Positions 44,741 to 53,399 of a stretch of 64,000 nt of DNA are shown one piece after another; position 1 is the stretch's first letter; each line of letters begins with the position of its first letter. The notes under the pieces were generated by a model. The model saw nothing but the letters and a program-made list of their open reading frames with translations, did not search any database and was not told the DNA's origin. Where the stretch lies: NCBI GenBank assembly GCA_023431185.1, contig JAEYXS010000085.1, positions 1 through 64,000 on the forward strand, in the 5' to 3' direction. Source of the stretch: Verrucomicrobiota bacterium. Lineage in GTDB: Bacteria; Verrucomicrobiota; Verrucomicrobiia; Limisphaerales; JAEYXS01. Position numbers and translations under genes: made by a program.

Positions 44741-44776
44741 ACCAGTACAGTTCGTTTCTGGATAAACTGTACTGGT
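44741..44776. promoter_or_regulatory. 12-bp inverted-repeat operator between DUF2917 and MocR genes
   Basis: ACCAGTACAGTT (44741-44752) and AACTGTACTGGT (44765-44776) are perfect mirror arms separated by 12 bases. The right arm ends at the first base of a TATAAT box (44776-44781) for the regulator gene, so binding there should affect that promoter. Confidence 0.75.
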
Positions 44777-44781
44777 ATAAT
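44776..44781 (+). promoter_or_regulatory. Candidate -10 box of the MocR-type gene
   Basis: TATAAT, an exact consensus, 56 bases before the start codon at 44837. No clear -35 element is seen at the usual spacing. Confidence 0.5.
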
Positions 44782-44795
44782 TTAACTGAAAGTGT

Positions 44796-44807
44796 AACTG
44801 TTCTGGT
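44796..44807 (+). promoter_or_regulatory. Third operator half-site
   Basis: AACTGTTCTGGT differs at one base from the right arm of the inverted repeat (AACTGTACTGGT) and lies 31 bases downstream in the same orientation. A repeated half-site in direct orientation is typical of MocR-type regulators. Confidence 0.6.
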
Positions 44808-44836
44808 TGGCGAAGATGGTTATCATTTAACGGTCC

Positions 44837-46294
44837 ATGAAGCTCATCACTCCCAGCGCGGCCAGTGAGGAAACGCTCTACGAGCAGGTTTCCTCGCACA
44901 TCAGCCGTTTGATCGAGCAGGGGACTTTGCGGCCTGGCGAGCGCATCCCGTCCGTGCGGCGCATGAGCCAGCAGCAGGATGTCAGCATCGCCACGGTCAT
45001 GCAGGCGTATCGGCAACTGGAGAGCCGGGGCTTCATCGAGGCGCGACCGCAGTCCGGTTACTTCGTGCGCCTGCGGCACTGGCAACCGCCCGCTGAACCG
45101 GAGATCTCCAAGCCCAAACCCGTCGCCTCGATCATCAAGACCGGCGCGCTGATGGTGCGGGTGATGCAGGCCACGCGCGATCCGTCGTTGGTACGCCTGG
45201 GTGCGGCGTTGCCGAGTCCGGAACTCTTGCCCACGGCCAAATTGAATCGCGCGATGGCGTCGGCGGCGCGACGTCACCCCGAACTGAGCAACAGCTACGA
45301 TGTGCCGCCGGGCTACACCGCATTGCGCAATCAGATCGCCCGGCGCGCGATGGATACGGGTTGTGAACTTTCGCCCGATGACATCATCACCACCTTCGGC
45401 GGGCAGGAGGCGCTGCACCTGTGCCTGCGCGCCGTCGCTCAGCCGGGCGACACGATCGCCATCGAATCGCCCACGTTCTTCGGCATCTTGCAGGTCATCG
45501 AATCGCTCGGCATGAAGGCGCTGGAGATTCCTACGCATCCGCGTGATGGTATCAGCCTGGAAGCGCTTGCTTACGCGCTTGAACAGCAGCCGGTGAAGGC
45601 CTGCCTCTTCGTGTTGAATTACAACAATCCCTTGGGCAGTTGCATGCCGGACGAGAACAAGAAGCGTCTGGTGGAGATGCTCGCCGCGAAAGAGATCCCG
45701 CTCATCGAGGACGACATCTACGGCGACCTGACCTTCGCGCCGGAACGCCCGCGCACGGCGAAGTCCTATGATCAAAAAGGCCTGGTGCTGTTGTGCGATT
45801 CGTTCTCGAAGACTTTGGCCCCTGGATATCGCGTCGGCTGGACTGCCCCCGGCCGCTTCAAGGAACAGGTCTCGTATTACAAGCTCGTCAGCACGGTGGC
45901 TACGGCCGCGCTCCCGCAGATGGCCATCGCGGATTTTCTGGCGAACGGCGGCTACGATCACCACCTCCGCAAGGTGCGCCGCGAGTACGCGCACAAGGTG
46001 CAGCAGGTGACACAGGCGATCTGCAGCTACTTCCCGCCAGAGACGAAAGTCACCCGGCCGACCGGCGGTCACGTGCTCTGGGTGGAGATGCCGGTGCAGG
46101 TGAAGGCGGTGGAACTCTTTGAGCGCGCCTTGGCCGAGAAGATCAGCATCGCGCCCGGCCCCGTGTTCTCCGCCCGCCAACGGTTCGGCAACTTCATCCG
46201 CCTGAACTGTGCGAACCCTTGGACCGCCACGCTGGATAACGCCCTCCTGCGCCTGGGCCGCATGGTGCGTCAATTGCAGGAGACTGGTTCCTGA
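44837..46294 (+). CDS. MocR-family transcriptional regulator (GntR wHTH fused to PLP aminotransferase-like domain)
   Basis: Protein of 485 residues. The N-terminal winged helix (about 8-78) shows SSHISRLIEQGTLRPGERIPS cut to LIEQGTLRPGERIPSVRRM and DVSIATVMQAYRQLESRGFI. The aminotransferase-like domain (about 110-485) carries FGGQEALHLCLRAV, NYNNPLGSCMP, IPLIEDDIYGDL and DSFSKTLAPGYRVGW, where the Lys in SFSKTLAPG is the PLP lysine. So it should bind PLP and sense a small amino compound. The divergent DUF2917 gene and the operator between them point to local control, including autoregulation. Confidence 0.92.
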   Translation: MKLITPSAASEETLYEQVSSHISRLIEQGTLRPGERIPSVRRMSQQQDVSIATVMQAYRQLESRGFIEARPQSGYFVRLRHWQPPAEPEISKPKPVASIIKTGALMVRVMQATRDPSLVRLGAALPSPELLPTAKLNRAMASAARRHPELSNSYDVPPGYTALRNQIARRAMDTGCELSPDDIITTFGGQEALHLCLRAVAQPGDTIAIESPTFFGILQVIESLGMKALEIPTHPRDGISLEALAYALEQQPVKACLFVLNYNNPLGSCMPDENKKRLVEMLAAKEIPLIEDDIYGDLTFAPERPRTAKSYDQKGLVLLCDSFSKTLAPGYRVGWTAPGRFKEQVSYYKLVSTVATAALPQMAIADFLANGGYDHHLRKVRREYAHKVQQVTQAICSYFPPETKVTRPTGGHVLWVEMPVQVKAVELFERALAEKISIAPGPVFSARQRFGNFIRLNCANPWTATLDNALLRLGRMVRQLQETGS

Positions 46295-46345
46295 AGCGCT
46301 AAATTTCTCCGGGAGCATTTTTCCACACACCTCGTCTAACGGGGT

Positions 46346-48703
46346 ATGAAAAGGATTTTGTGGGCGATTTTGGCGGTTTTGCTGACCGTCAGCTTCCATT
46401 CGGCAAATGCCGCCGGGCTTATCGTGGTGGAGCCGGGCAAGGAAAGCATCGTTGCGCCGGAACCGATCCCGCCCATCCCGCCACGGCCGATCCCACCGAT
46501 CCATCACATCCCCATCCGCCCCGCCTTGCTCCCGTTGGAGACCCAGCAGCAGAAGGTGGATGTGGCTATCCGTGACCAGATCGCCCGCACGGAAGTCGAA
46601 CAAATTTTTTACAACCCCAACGGCCGCCGCATCGAAGGCACTTTCCTTTTCCCCGTCCCGAAAGGCGCGCAGATCGACAAGTTCACCATGGACATCAACG
46701 GCCAGCCCGTGCAGGCGGAGTTGTTGAAGGCTGACAAAGCGAAAGCCATCTACGAAGAGATTGTGCGCAAGCTGAAGGATCCTGCTTTGCTCGAATACGC
46801 CGGACGCGATCTTTTCAAGGTCCGCATCTTCCCCATCGAGCCTCAGGAAAAGAAGCGCATCAAGCTCACCTACACGCAGTTGCTTAAGCAAGATCAGGGA
46901 CTCGTCGAATACTCTCTGCCATTGAATCCTGATGCAGCTGACAAGCGCACGCCGCTGGCCATCAAGGTGCAGATCGATTCGCGCACACCGCTCAAGACCA
47001 TCTACTCGCCTACGCACGCCGTGGAGTTGAAGCGGGCAGGCGACCGCAAGGCGACGCTTGGCTACGAGGCAGGCAGCTCCGGCAGCGCCCGCAATTTCCA
47101 GGTCTTCTTCGCGCGGCAGACGGATGAGATCGGCATCCAGTTGCTCACACAACGCGATGGTGACGAGGGCCATTTCCTCCTCTTTCTCTCGCCCGGCCAA
47201 TGGGAGGACAAATCGAAAGTCGTGCCGAAGGATGTGTTGTTCGTCGTGGACACATCCGGCTCCATGGCGGGCAAGAAAATGGAGCAAGCGCGCAAAGCGT
47301 TGCAATTTTGCGTGGAGAATCTGAATGACAAGGACCGCTTCGAGATCGTGCGTTTCTCCACTGAGACCGAACCGCTTTTCAATGGTTTGCGCGAGGTGAA
47401 CAAGGAGAGCTGCCAGAAAGCGCAAACTTTTGTTGAAGGTTTGAAACCCATTGGCGGCACGGCGATCCATGCGGCGTTGCAAACGGCTTTGAAGCTGCGC
47501 CCGGATGCCACGGACCGGCCTTTCGTCATCATCTTCGTCACGGACGGCATGCCGACCGTGGGCGAGACTCGCAATGAAACCATCGTGCAGCTCGTCACCT
47601 CCGAAGTGGCGCGCAAGACGCGCATCTTCTGCTTCGGCGTCGGCCATGATGTGAACACGCACTTGCTGGATAACATCACGGAGCAGACACGCGCCGTGAG
47701 CACCTATGTGCTGCCGGAGGAAGACCTCGAGCTGAAGCTCTCCGGCTTCTTCGCGCGCATCAAGGACCCGGTGCTCGCGAATCCGGAATTGAAAGTGAAG
47801 GGTGATGTGACAGTGAAGCTCCTGTATCCGAGCCCGTTGCCAGACCTTTTCAATGGGGATCAATTCGTCGTCGCTGGCCAGTTCAAGGGCCACGGCTCTG
47901 TGCTCATCGAGCTCACCGGCCAGGCGGGCAAGGAAAAGAAGACCATCACGCACGAAGTATCCTTCCCGAAGAGCAGCAACGAGCATGATTTCATCCCGCG
48001 CCTGTGGGCCATGCGCCGTGTGGGCTGGTTGCTGGACGAGATTCGCCTGCGCGGTGAGAACGCTGAACTGCGCGATGAAGTCACCGACCTCGCGCGCCGG
48101 TATGGCATCGTGACGCCCTACACCGCTTACTTGATCCTGGAGGATGAGAAGCAACGTGGCGTGCCGACTACTGCCCAGACCCAGAGCGGCTTCATGCGCG
48201 ATGCGGCTGCGCAGACGGTCGCGAAAGATTCGTGGCGGCGCAGCAAGGAGGAGCAATCCGGTTCCTTCGCCGTCTCGGGTGCACGTATGAACCAGGCCCT
48301 CCGAGGGCAAGCGGTCGTGAGTGAAGCGCTCAATCAAAATCGTGCCGAAGCCCCGATGGCCGCCAGTCCTGCGGTTCTCACGGTCGCTCCCTCCGCACCC
48401 GCTACTCGTGTGAGCGGAGTTGTTTCCGCTCCTGCCAAATCTATCCATAACCCGTCCTCCTCCTCTGATTACACCCAGCAAAACCGTTACGCGGGCGGGC
48501 GCGCCTTCTATCAAAACGGCCCTGTGTGGACCGATGCTCTTGTGCAGAAGCAGAACGCCCAAGCCCGCCGCGTCCAGCTTCAGTTCGCCTCCAAGGAATA
48601 CTTCGACCTGATGCAGAAGCACCCCGAAGTGAAGCCCTGGCTCGCGCTTGGTAACCGTGTCCAGTTCGTCCTCGCGGACACTGTTTACGAAGTCACCGAG
48701 TAA
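46346..48703 (+). CDS. VIT and von Willebrand A domain protein, secreted
   Basis: Protein of 785 residues with a signal peptide (LWAILAVLLTVSFHSANAA). A short proline-rich stretch (PIPPIPPRPIPPIHH) precedes a VIT domain (about 60-180; VDVAIRDQIARTEVEQIFYN, GTFLFPVPKGAQI) and a VWA domain (about 290-460) with the complete MIDAS motif DTSGSM and a later TDGMP. The C-terminal 270 residues end in a domain around LQFASKEYFDLMQKHPEVKPWL, seen in similar proteins. It resembles inter-alpha-trypsin inhibitor heavy-chain-like proteins of bacteria, probably envelope-located and metal-dependent in binding. It follows the MocR gene by 51 bases, but need not be under its control. Confidence 0.88.
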   Translation: MKRILWAILAVLLTVSFHSANAAGLIVVEPGKESIVAPEPIPPIPPRPIPPIHHIPIRPALLPLETQQQKVDVAIRDQIARTEVEQIFYNPNGRRIEGTFLFPVPKGAQIDKFTMDINGQPVQAELLKADKAKAIYEEIVRKLKDPALLEYAGRDLFKVRIFPIEPQEKKRIKLTYTQLLKQDQGLVEYSLPLNPDAADKRTPLAIKVQIDSRTPLKTIYSPTHAVELKRAGDRKATLGYEAGSSGSARNFQVFFARQTDEIGIQLLTQRDGDEGHFLLFLSPGQWEDKSKVVPKDVLFVVDTSGSMAGKKMEQARKALQFCVENLNDKDRFEIVRFSTETEPLFNGLREVNKESCQKAQTFVEGLKPIGGTAIHAALQTALKLRPDATDRPFVIIFVTDGMPTVGETRNETIVQLVTSEVARKTRIFCFGVGHDVNTHLLDNITEQTRAVSTYVLPEEDLELKLSGFFARIKDPVLANPELKVKGDVTVKLLYPSPLPDLFNGDQFVVAGQFKGHGSVLIELTGQAGKEKKTITHEVSFPKSSNEHDFIPRLWAMRRVGWLLDEIRLRGENAELRDEVTDLARRYGIVTPYTAYLILEDEKQRGVPTTAQTQSGFMRDAAAQTVAKDSWRRSKEEQSGSFAVSGARMNQALRGQAVVSEALNQNRAEAPMAASPAVLTVAPSAPATRVSGVVSAPAKSIHNPSSSSDYTQQNRYAGGRAFYQNGPVWTDALVQKQNAQARRVQLQFASKEYFDLMQKHPEVKPWLALGNRVQFVLADTVYEVTE

Positions 48704-48713
48704 TTTTCACCTC

Positions 48714-51242
48714 TCAATAAATCAAATACTCCTTCCGCCTTTTCATGAACTCCTTCACCGCCGGCTCCCATGATTTGCGGATGTCCTTGATGGACGCCCC
48801 CTCGCGGATCATCTGAATCGTTGCCGGATGCCCCAGCAACCGGTTGAACTTCGCCAGATCATAATCCTTCGGATACATCCGGTGCAGCGTGGACGCGATG
48901 AGAATGCCGATGTCCACCACATCGCACTTCTCGCGGTCCGTCAGGATGATGTTCACGCCCCGGCATTCCTTGTCCTTGTTCACGCTCGCGTTCGGCGTGA
49001 ATCGGATCGGCACGAACCGCACATGCTTCAATCCCGCCGCGTTCAACTCCGCCGCCAGCTTCAAGTCATCGATGTAAGGCGCGCCAACCACTTCAAACGG
49101 CGTATCCGTCCCACGCCCCACCGACACCGCGGAAAATTCCAGCAAACCCACACCCGGATACAGCGTCGCTTGTGTCAGGCTGCGCATATTCGGTGACGGA
49201 TTCTTCCACGGCTGCCCCGTCTCATCGAACCACATCCCGCGCTTCCAACCCTCCACCTCGATCACCGTCAGGTCCGCGCCGAATTTCTTCTCCGCGTTAT
49301 ACATCTTCGCCAGTTCACCGATCGTCATCCCATGCCGCACCGGCACTTGGTGATACGCCACGAAGCTCGTTTTATCCGTGAGCACCGGCCCATCGATCGC
49401 CGTGCCCGTGATCGGATTCACGCGATCCAGCACGAAGTATTTGATCTTCGCCTTCGCGGCCGCCTCCATGCAATTCCCCATCGTGGACGGATACGTGTAG
49501 AACCGGCACCCGATGTCCTGGATGTCGAAGATCAACGCATCCAGATTCTTCAGATGCTCCGGCTTCGGCACACGCGTCTCGCCGTAGAGACTGTAAACCG
49601 GCAACCCCGTCTTCTCATCCTTGCTGTCCGGCACCTTCTCATCGAGCAAGCCACGGATGCCATGCTCCGGTCCGAACAACGCCTTGAGCTGGATGCCCTC
49701 CGCCTCGTGCAGCATATCGATGATCGGATTCCGATCCTTGTCCTGCCCCGTGTGATTCGTGATCAAGCCCAGCCGCAATCCCTTCAACCGCGCGAACCCT
49801 TCCCGCTTCAACACATCAATGCCATTGAGCACCTGCGTCGCTTCCCGATCCGCCGCCGCATACTCCAGCACTTCGATCTGCGTCACCTTGTTCGTCGTCG
49901 CCCGCGGTGGCAAGGCACCCGGCACCTTGCTGAAATCAAATCCATTCACCGCCTCCGCTGCGAGTGTCCCGAGCACTCGACGCAACGCCGTCACCGAACC
50001 CTTCTCCGTCGGATGATTGCGGTTCGAGACGAAGATGTAGAACGTTTGCGAATACGGATCGATCCACAGGCACGTGCCCGTCCAGCCCGTGTGCCCGAAC
50101 GACCCGATCGGGAACACATTCCCGCGCGGCCCTGCGTAGTTCGAGTCGATGTCCCAGCCCAGCCCGCGTCGGTCTGGCACCTTGGAGGGCGTGTGCACAC
50201 TCGCCATCATCTGGATCGTGGACGTCTTCAGGATGCGTGCGCCCTCCAGCGAACCGCCGTTCAGGATCATCCGCGCATACCGCGCCAAGTCATTCGCCGT
50301 CGTGAAGAGCCCTGCGTGACCCGCCACCCCGCCCATCTTGCGCGCCGTTGGATCATGCACCACCCCGCGTAGGGGCTTGCCCTCGATCGTCTCTGTCGGT
50401 GCGATGCGCCCCAGCTTGTCGGGGGAGGGGAGATAACCCGTATCCACCATCTTCAGCGGCCCGTAGATCTCCGCCTCCACGAACTGGTTCAAAGGCATCC
50501 CGCTCGCCCGCCGCACGATCTCCCCGAGCAAAATGAAATTGATGTCGCTATATACGAACTTTGTGCCCGGCTCCGTCTGCAATGTTTCGCCGCACGCCCG
50601 CTTGATCGCCGTGTCATAGCCCGTCCAGGCCGGCGTATTGCCCAGACCGGGACGCAAGCCCGATACATGCGTCATCAAGTGCCGCACCGTGACGTTCTCC
50701 TTCCCGCCACCCGTGAACTCCGGGATGAACCGTCGCACCGGATCGTTCAATTGCAAGAGACCGCGCTCGAACAGGATGAGGATCGCCGGAGTCGTCGCCA
50801 CGACCTTCGTGAGCGACGCTGCATCATAGATCGTATCCGTCGTGATCACCTCGCGCTTCGGCTCCACCGCGCGCCAGCCATACCCGCGCAAGTAAACCTC
50901 CTGCCCGCGCTCCAGCCACAAGACACCGCCCGGCAGCTTCGCCTCCGCGATCGCGTTCGTGATCGCCGCATCCATCGCCGCCAGCTTCTCCGACTTGAAC
51001 GGCACCGCCGGCTTCACATTCAGCGGCGTCGGTTGCAGCGACCGCACACCTTTGGACGTCTTCGCCGGCTCCTCCACCTTGGTGGTGGGAGTGGTCGGCT
51101 GCGTTGGCGCCTTCGCTTCCGGCGACCGGCTCTGGCACCCCGCCAAAACCAACGCCACCAGCAAAGCCGACAAACTCAACGAATGGCTGAACCCCTTCCG
51201 GAAAAAAGAAATCACGTTCGGAAAATCCTGTCTGAAAATCAT
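48714..51242 (-). CDS. Lipoprotein fusing a serine beta-lactamase-like hydrolase to NamZ (DUF1343)
   Basis: Protein of 842 residues with a lipobox (LVLAGCQS, Cys36). The first domain (about 85-450) is a class C beta-lactamase/penicillin-binding-like serine hydrolase: SLTK with Ser143 and Lys146, YSDINFILLGEI and GSFGHTGWTG. The second domain (about 475-842) is DUF1343, whose characterised member B. subtilis NamZ (YbbC) is an exo-beta-N-acetylmuramidase; TNHTGQD, LFGPEHGIRG and DIQDIGCRFYTYPST are present. In Bacillus the matching genes ybbE and ybbC are neighbours; here they are one polypeptide. Role inferred: recycling of cell-wall muropeptides outside the inner membrane. Confidence 0.92.
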   Translation of the reverse strand: MIFRQDFPNVISFFRKGFSHSLSLSALLVALVLAGCQSRSPEAKAPTQPTTPTTKVEEPAKTSKGVRSLQPTPLNVKPAVPFKSEKLAAMDAAITNAIAEAKLPGGVLWLERGQEVYLRGYGWRAVEPKREVITTDTIYDAASLTKVVATTPAILILFERGLLQLNDPVRRFIPEFTGGGKENVTVRHLMTHVSGLRPGLGNTPAWTGYDTAIKRACGETLQTEPGTKFVYSDINFILLGEIVRRASGMPLNQFVEAEIYGPLKMVDTGYLPSPDKLGRIAPTETIEGKPLRGVVHDPTARKMGGVAGHAGLFTTANDLARYARMILNGGSLEGARILKTSTIQMMASVHTPSKVPDRRGLGWDIDSNYAGPRGNVFPIGSFGHTGWTGTCLWIDPYSQTFYIFVSNRNHPTEKGSVTALRRVLGTLAAEAVNGFDFSKVPGALPPRATTNKVTQIEVLEYAAADREATQVLNGIDVLKREGFARLKGLRLGLITNHTGQDKDRNPIIDMLHEAEGIQLKALFGPEHGIRGLLDEKVPDSKDEKTGLPVYSLYGETRVPKPEHLKNLDALIFDIQDIGCRFYTYPSTMGNCMEAAAKAKIKYFVLDRVNPITGTAIDGPVLTDKTSFVAYHQVPVRHGMTIGELAKMYNAEKKFGADLTVIEVEGWKRGMWFDETGQPWKNPSPNMRSLTQATLYPGVGLLEFSAVSVGRGTDTPFEVVGAPYIDDLKLAAELNAAGLKHVRFVPIRFTPNASVNKDKECRGVNIILTDREKCDVVDIGILIASTLHRMYPKDYDLAKFNRLLGHPATIQMIREGASIKDIRKSWEPAVKEFMKRRKEYLIY

Positions 51243-51360
51243 CCCGCGAGCATGAAAAGAAAATCCAACTATGGCAACTCACTTAGTGGAACTGTTGATG
51301 AGGTCTTTTGGTTGATGGTGATACAGAATGGAGCTTATCATTCGTAAAATTTCCTTACCT

Positions 51361-51825
51361 ATGTCCGCTACTACCATTACCCCCGAAACCCACCGTCGCC
51401 TCGCCGTGGACCTCTTCAACCAGACTTGGACGCTCATGGAGAAGCCCGACCGCACGCCAGCGGATACCGACGCCATGATCCACGGCGCGCACGCCTCCTG
51501 TTATCATTGGAGCCAGGTCGGCAACGCCACCAACCTCAGCATTGGCGAGTGGCAGATCTCCCGCGTCTATGCCGTCCTTCAGCGCCCCGAGCCCGCGCTC
51601 TATCACGCCCGCCGTTGTCTGGCGATCAGCGAGCACGATAACCTGCCGCCCTTCAATCTCGGTTACGCCCACGAAGCCCTTGCCCGCGCCTACAGCCTGA
51701 CCTTCGACCCCGCCACCAAGCGCCACCTCGACCTGGCTCACGAACATGCCCAACTCGTCACCGACCTCGACGACCAAAAAGTTCTCCTCGCCGATCTCCA
51801 AACCATTCCCCTCAAACCCCGTTAG
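51361..51825 (+). CDS. Conserved protein with TPR-like helices, function unknown
   Basis: Protein of 154 residues; the ATG at 51361 is preferred over 51328 because the conserved part begins with THRRLAVDLFNQTW. It is mostly alpha-helical with helix pairs at about 45-70 (GAHASCYHWSQVGN), 75-100 (GEWQISRVYAVLQRPEPALYH cut to EWQISRVYAVLQRPEPALYH) and 110-150 (GYAHEALARAYSL), like a short TPR protein. No signal peptide. I do not know its role. It stands alone after the NamZ fusion gene in the opposite direction. Confidence 0.72.
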   Translation: MSATTITPETHRRLAVDLFNQTWTLMEKPDRTPADTDAMIHGAHASCYHWSQVGNATNLSIGEWQISRVYAVLQRPEPALYHARRCLAISEHDNLPPFNLGYAHEALARAYSLTFDPATKRHLDLAHEHAQLVTDLDDQKVLLADLQTIPLKPR

Positions 51826-52300
51826 GGAAGCAACTGGGTATTGATTTTTGCTTGGCCCAGCGGGCCAAAAGATTCTTAGCAGCGGCTTTTCAAGCCGCTG
51901 TGAACGAACCAGAGAAACACGGTCACGTAGTGACCGAAGAAGATGAACTCTGGCGTCGCTTACGCGACGCAGTTCTTTTCCACACTTGGACAGCGGCTTA
52001 AAAGGCCGCTGCTAAGAATCTGACGTGCCTGACGGCACGAGTCTGATGCTTTTGGTTCAGAAGGAAACCCGGTGTATCCGTAAAACTACCTAATAACGTG
52101 ATGCTTACAACTTCCTGCTTCGCCATTCCTTGGTCTTGAAAACATCGAATCCTTGGGTTTTTGGCGGTCTCGCTTCACTTTTCTTGCTTTCGCCATCCAA
52201 TCTTTGCCCTCCTGTCACACAACCCCTCTTTTCACGATGGGTTGTCTGGAATAATTTCGCTGGCGTGCCGTCTAAAACCTAGCAATATCCGCGATAACCG
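51826..52300. other. Intergenic region with a 152-bp inverted-repeat element
   Basis: About 475 bases. The element at 51870-52021 fills the first third. The rest holds a small hairpin (52024-52039, CGTGCC with GGCACG) and otherwise no gene; the promoter of the acyltransferase gene should be in the final 150 bases but is not recognisable. Confidence 0.6.
51870..52021. repeat. 152-bp element with 31-bp terminal inverted repeats
   Basis: The left arm 51870-51900 and right arm 51991-52021 are inverted copies: 17 outer bases (AGATTCTTAGCAGCGGC) and 8 inner bases are identical, with about three differences between. Each arm is itself a hairpin (AGCGGC with GCCGCT). The middle holds two more perfect hairpins, GGTCAC/GTGACC (51921-51935) and GCGTCGC/GCGACGC (51953-51970). 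No gene inside. It looks like a REP/MITE-like element. Confidence 0.8.
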
Positions 52301-53059
52301 ATGCTGACGAGTTTGAAAGTCGCACGCCTGCTGGTCCATCAGCAGGGTGATTACAGTTTGCGTTTGGCCCGCACCGAAGAAGAAGTTCGGTCGGCCCAGG
52401 CGCTTCGTTTTGCTGTCTTTAACCTGGAGCTCAACGAGGGCCTCGAGACCTCCTATGCGACCGGGCGCGACACCGATCCCTTCGACGCCGTCTGCCATCA
52501 CCTCCTCGTCGAGCATCTGGAGACCAAGCAGATCGTGGGCACCTACCGCCTCCAGATGGGCACCACGGCCGCGAAGAATCTCGGCTACTACAGCGAGCAA
52601 GAATTCGATTTCAGCCCTTACGAAGCCAATCGCGCCCAGATCGTGGAGCTCGGTCGCGCGTGTGTGCACAAGAACCACCGCAACCTTGCCGTCCTCGGTC
52701 TGCTGTGGAAGGGCATCGCCGATTACGCCCGCGAATTCGGTGGCCGTTACCTTATCGGTTGCAGCTCGCTGACCTCGCAAGATCCGGCGGAAGGCGCGAG
52801 TATGTATTCCCAGCTCGTCCGCTCGCACCTGGCCCCGCTGGAGTGGCGCACGCTGCCCAAGCCCGCATTCGATTGCCCCATGGACCATCTCGCGGCGGAT
52901 GCGCCCAAGGTGCCCAAGCTCCTGCGCGCCTACCTGACCATCGGCGCGAAGATCTGCGGCCCGCCCGCGCTGGACCGCCAGTTCAAGACCATCGATTTCC
53001 TCACCCTCCTCGACCTCGAAGCGCTCCCCGAAGACATCAAACGCCGCTTCCTGTCGTGA
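52301..53059 (+). CDS. olsB: GNAT-type N-acyltransferase, OlsB-like
   Basis: Protein of 252 residues of the GNAT acyltransferase family that includes ornithine N-acyltransferase OlsB, which makes lyso-ornithine lipid from ornithine and acyl-ACP. Matching blocks are ALRFAVFNLELNEGLE, CHHLLVEHLETKQIVGTYRL (cut to HHLLVEHLETKQIVGTYRL), VELGRACVHKNHRNLAVLGLLWKGI (cut to VELGRACVHKNHRN) and the C-terminal YLTIGAKICGPPALDRQFKT block. An acyltransferase of the PlsC type follows 340 bases later, the pairing of OlsB and OlsA. The intervening repeat element makes an operon uncertain. Confidence 0.8.
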   Translation: MLTSLKVARLLVHQQGDYSLRLARTEEEVRSAQALRFAVFNLELNEGLETSYATGRDTDPFDAVCHHLLVEHLETKQIVGTYRLQMGTTAAKNLGYYSEQEFDFSPYEANRAQIVELGRACVHKNHRNLAVLGLLWKGIADYAREFGGRYLIGCSSLTSQDPAEGASMYSQLVRSHLAPLEWRTLPKPAFDCPMDHLAADAPKVPKLLRAYLTIGAKICGPPALDRQFKTIDFLTLLDLEALPEDIKRRFLS

Positions 53060-53399
53060 TGAAGCAGCCGCCCTCGGCTGTCCATGGTTCCATTTCCATA
53101 ACTCGACTGTACGTCTTTACGCCTTCAGCATGACAAGCGCAGGAAATGTTGACTCCTTCTCCCCAAGGGAGAAGGCCGGGATGAGGGGGAAGCTAGCTTT
53201 CTTTAGCAAATCAAGCGCCGGAATTTTTGGTGATTTCCTTCCCCCTCACCCCAACCCTCTCCCTCGGGGAGAGGGGGCAGTTTGGCCACGCAGTTTGTGA
53301 TTGGGCACTTTTCCAATGGATTACGACTGCTTTTCAAGGTTGCTTTCCCGATGGCTGCACGGCATGCCTTTAGCCACTGATTGATTGATAGCTAGCTAG
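53060..53399. other. Intergenic region with an inverted-repeat element
   Basis: About 340 bases, of which 53155-53276 is a paired REP element. No gene is seen. Confidence 0.6.
53155..53276. repeat. CTCTCCC-family paired inverted-repeat element
   Basis: Left part has the hairpin CCTTCTCCC/GGGAGAAGG (53155-53175) followed by GGATGAGGGGGAAG; right part is the mirror copy, CTTCCCCCTCACCCC then CCCTCTCCC/GGGAGAGGG (53255-53275). The two parts are inverted with respect to each other, about 45 bases apart. Confidence 0.75.

Noticed and set aside
44258..48622. A 1454-codon open frame on the minus strand running through DUF2917, the MocR gene and the VIT-VWA gene
   Set aside because: It is antisense to genes with clear domain motifs, its translation is rich in Arg, His and Leu with no recognisable domain, and GC-rich third positions of the real genes keep it open. 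No ribosome binding site or promoter supports it.
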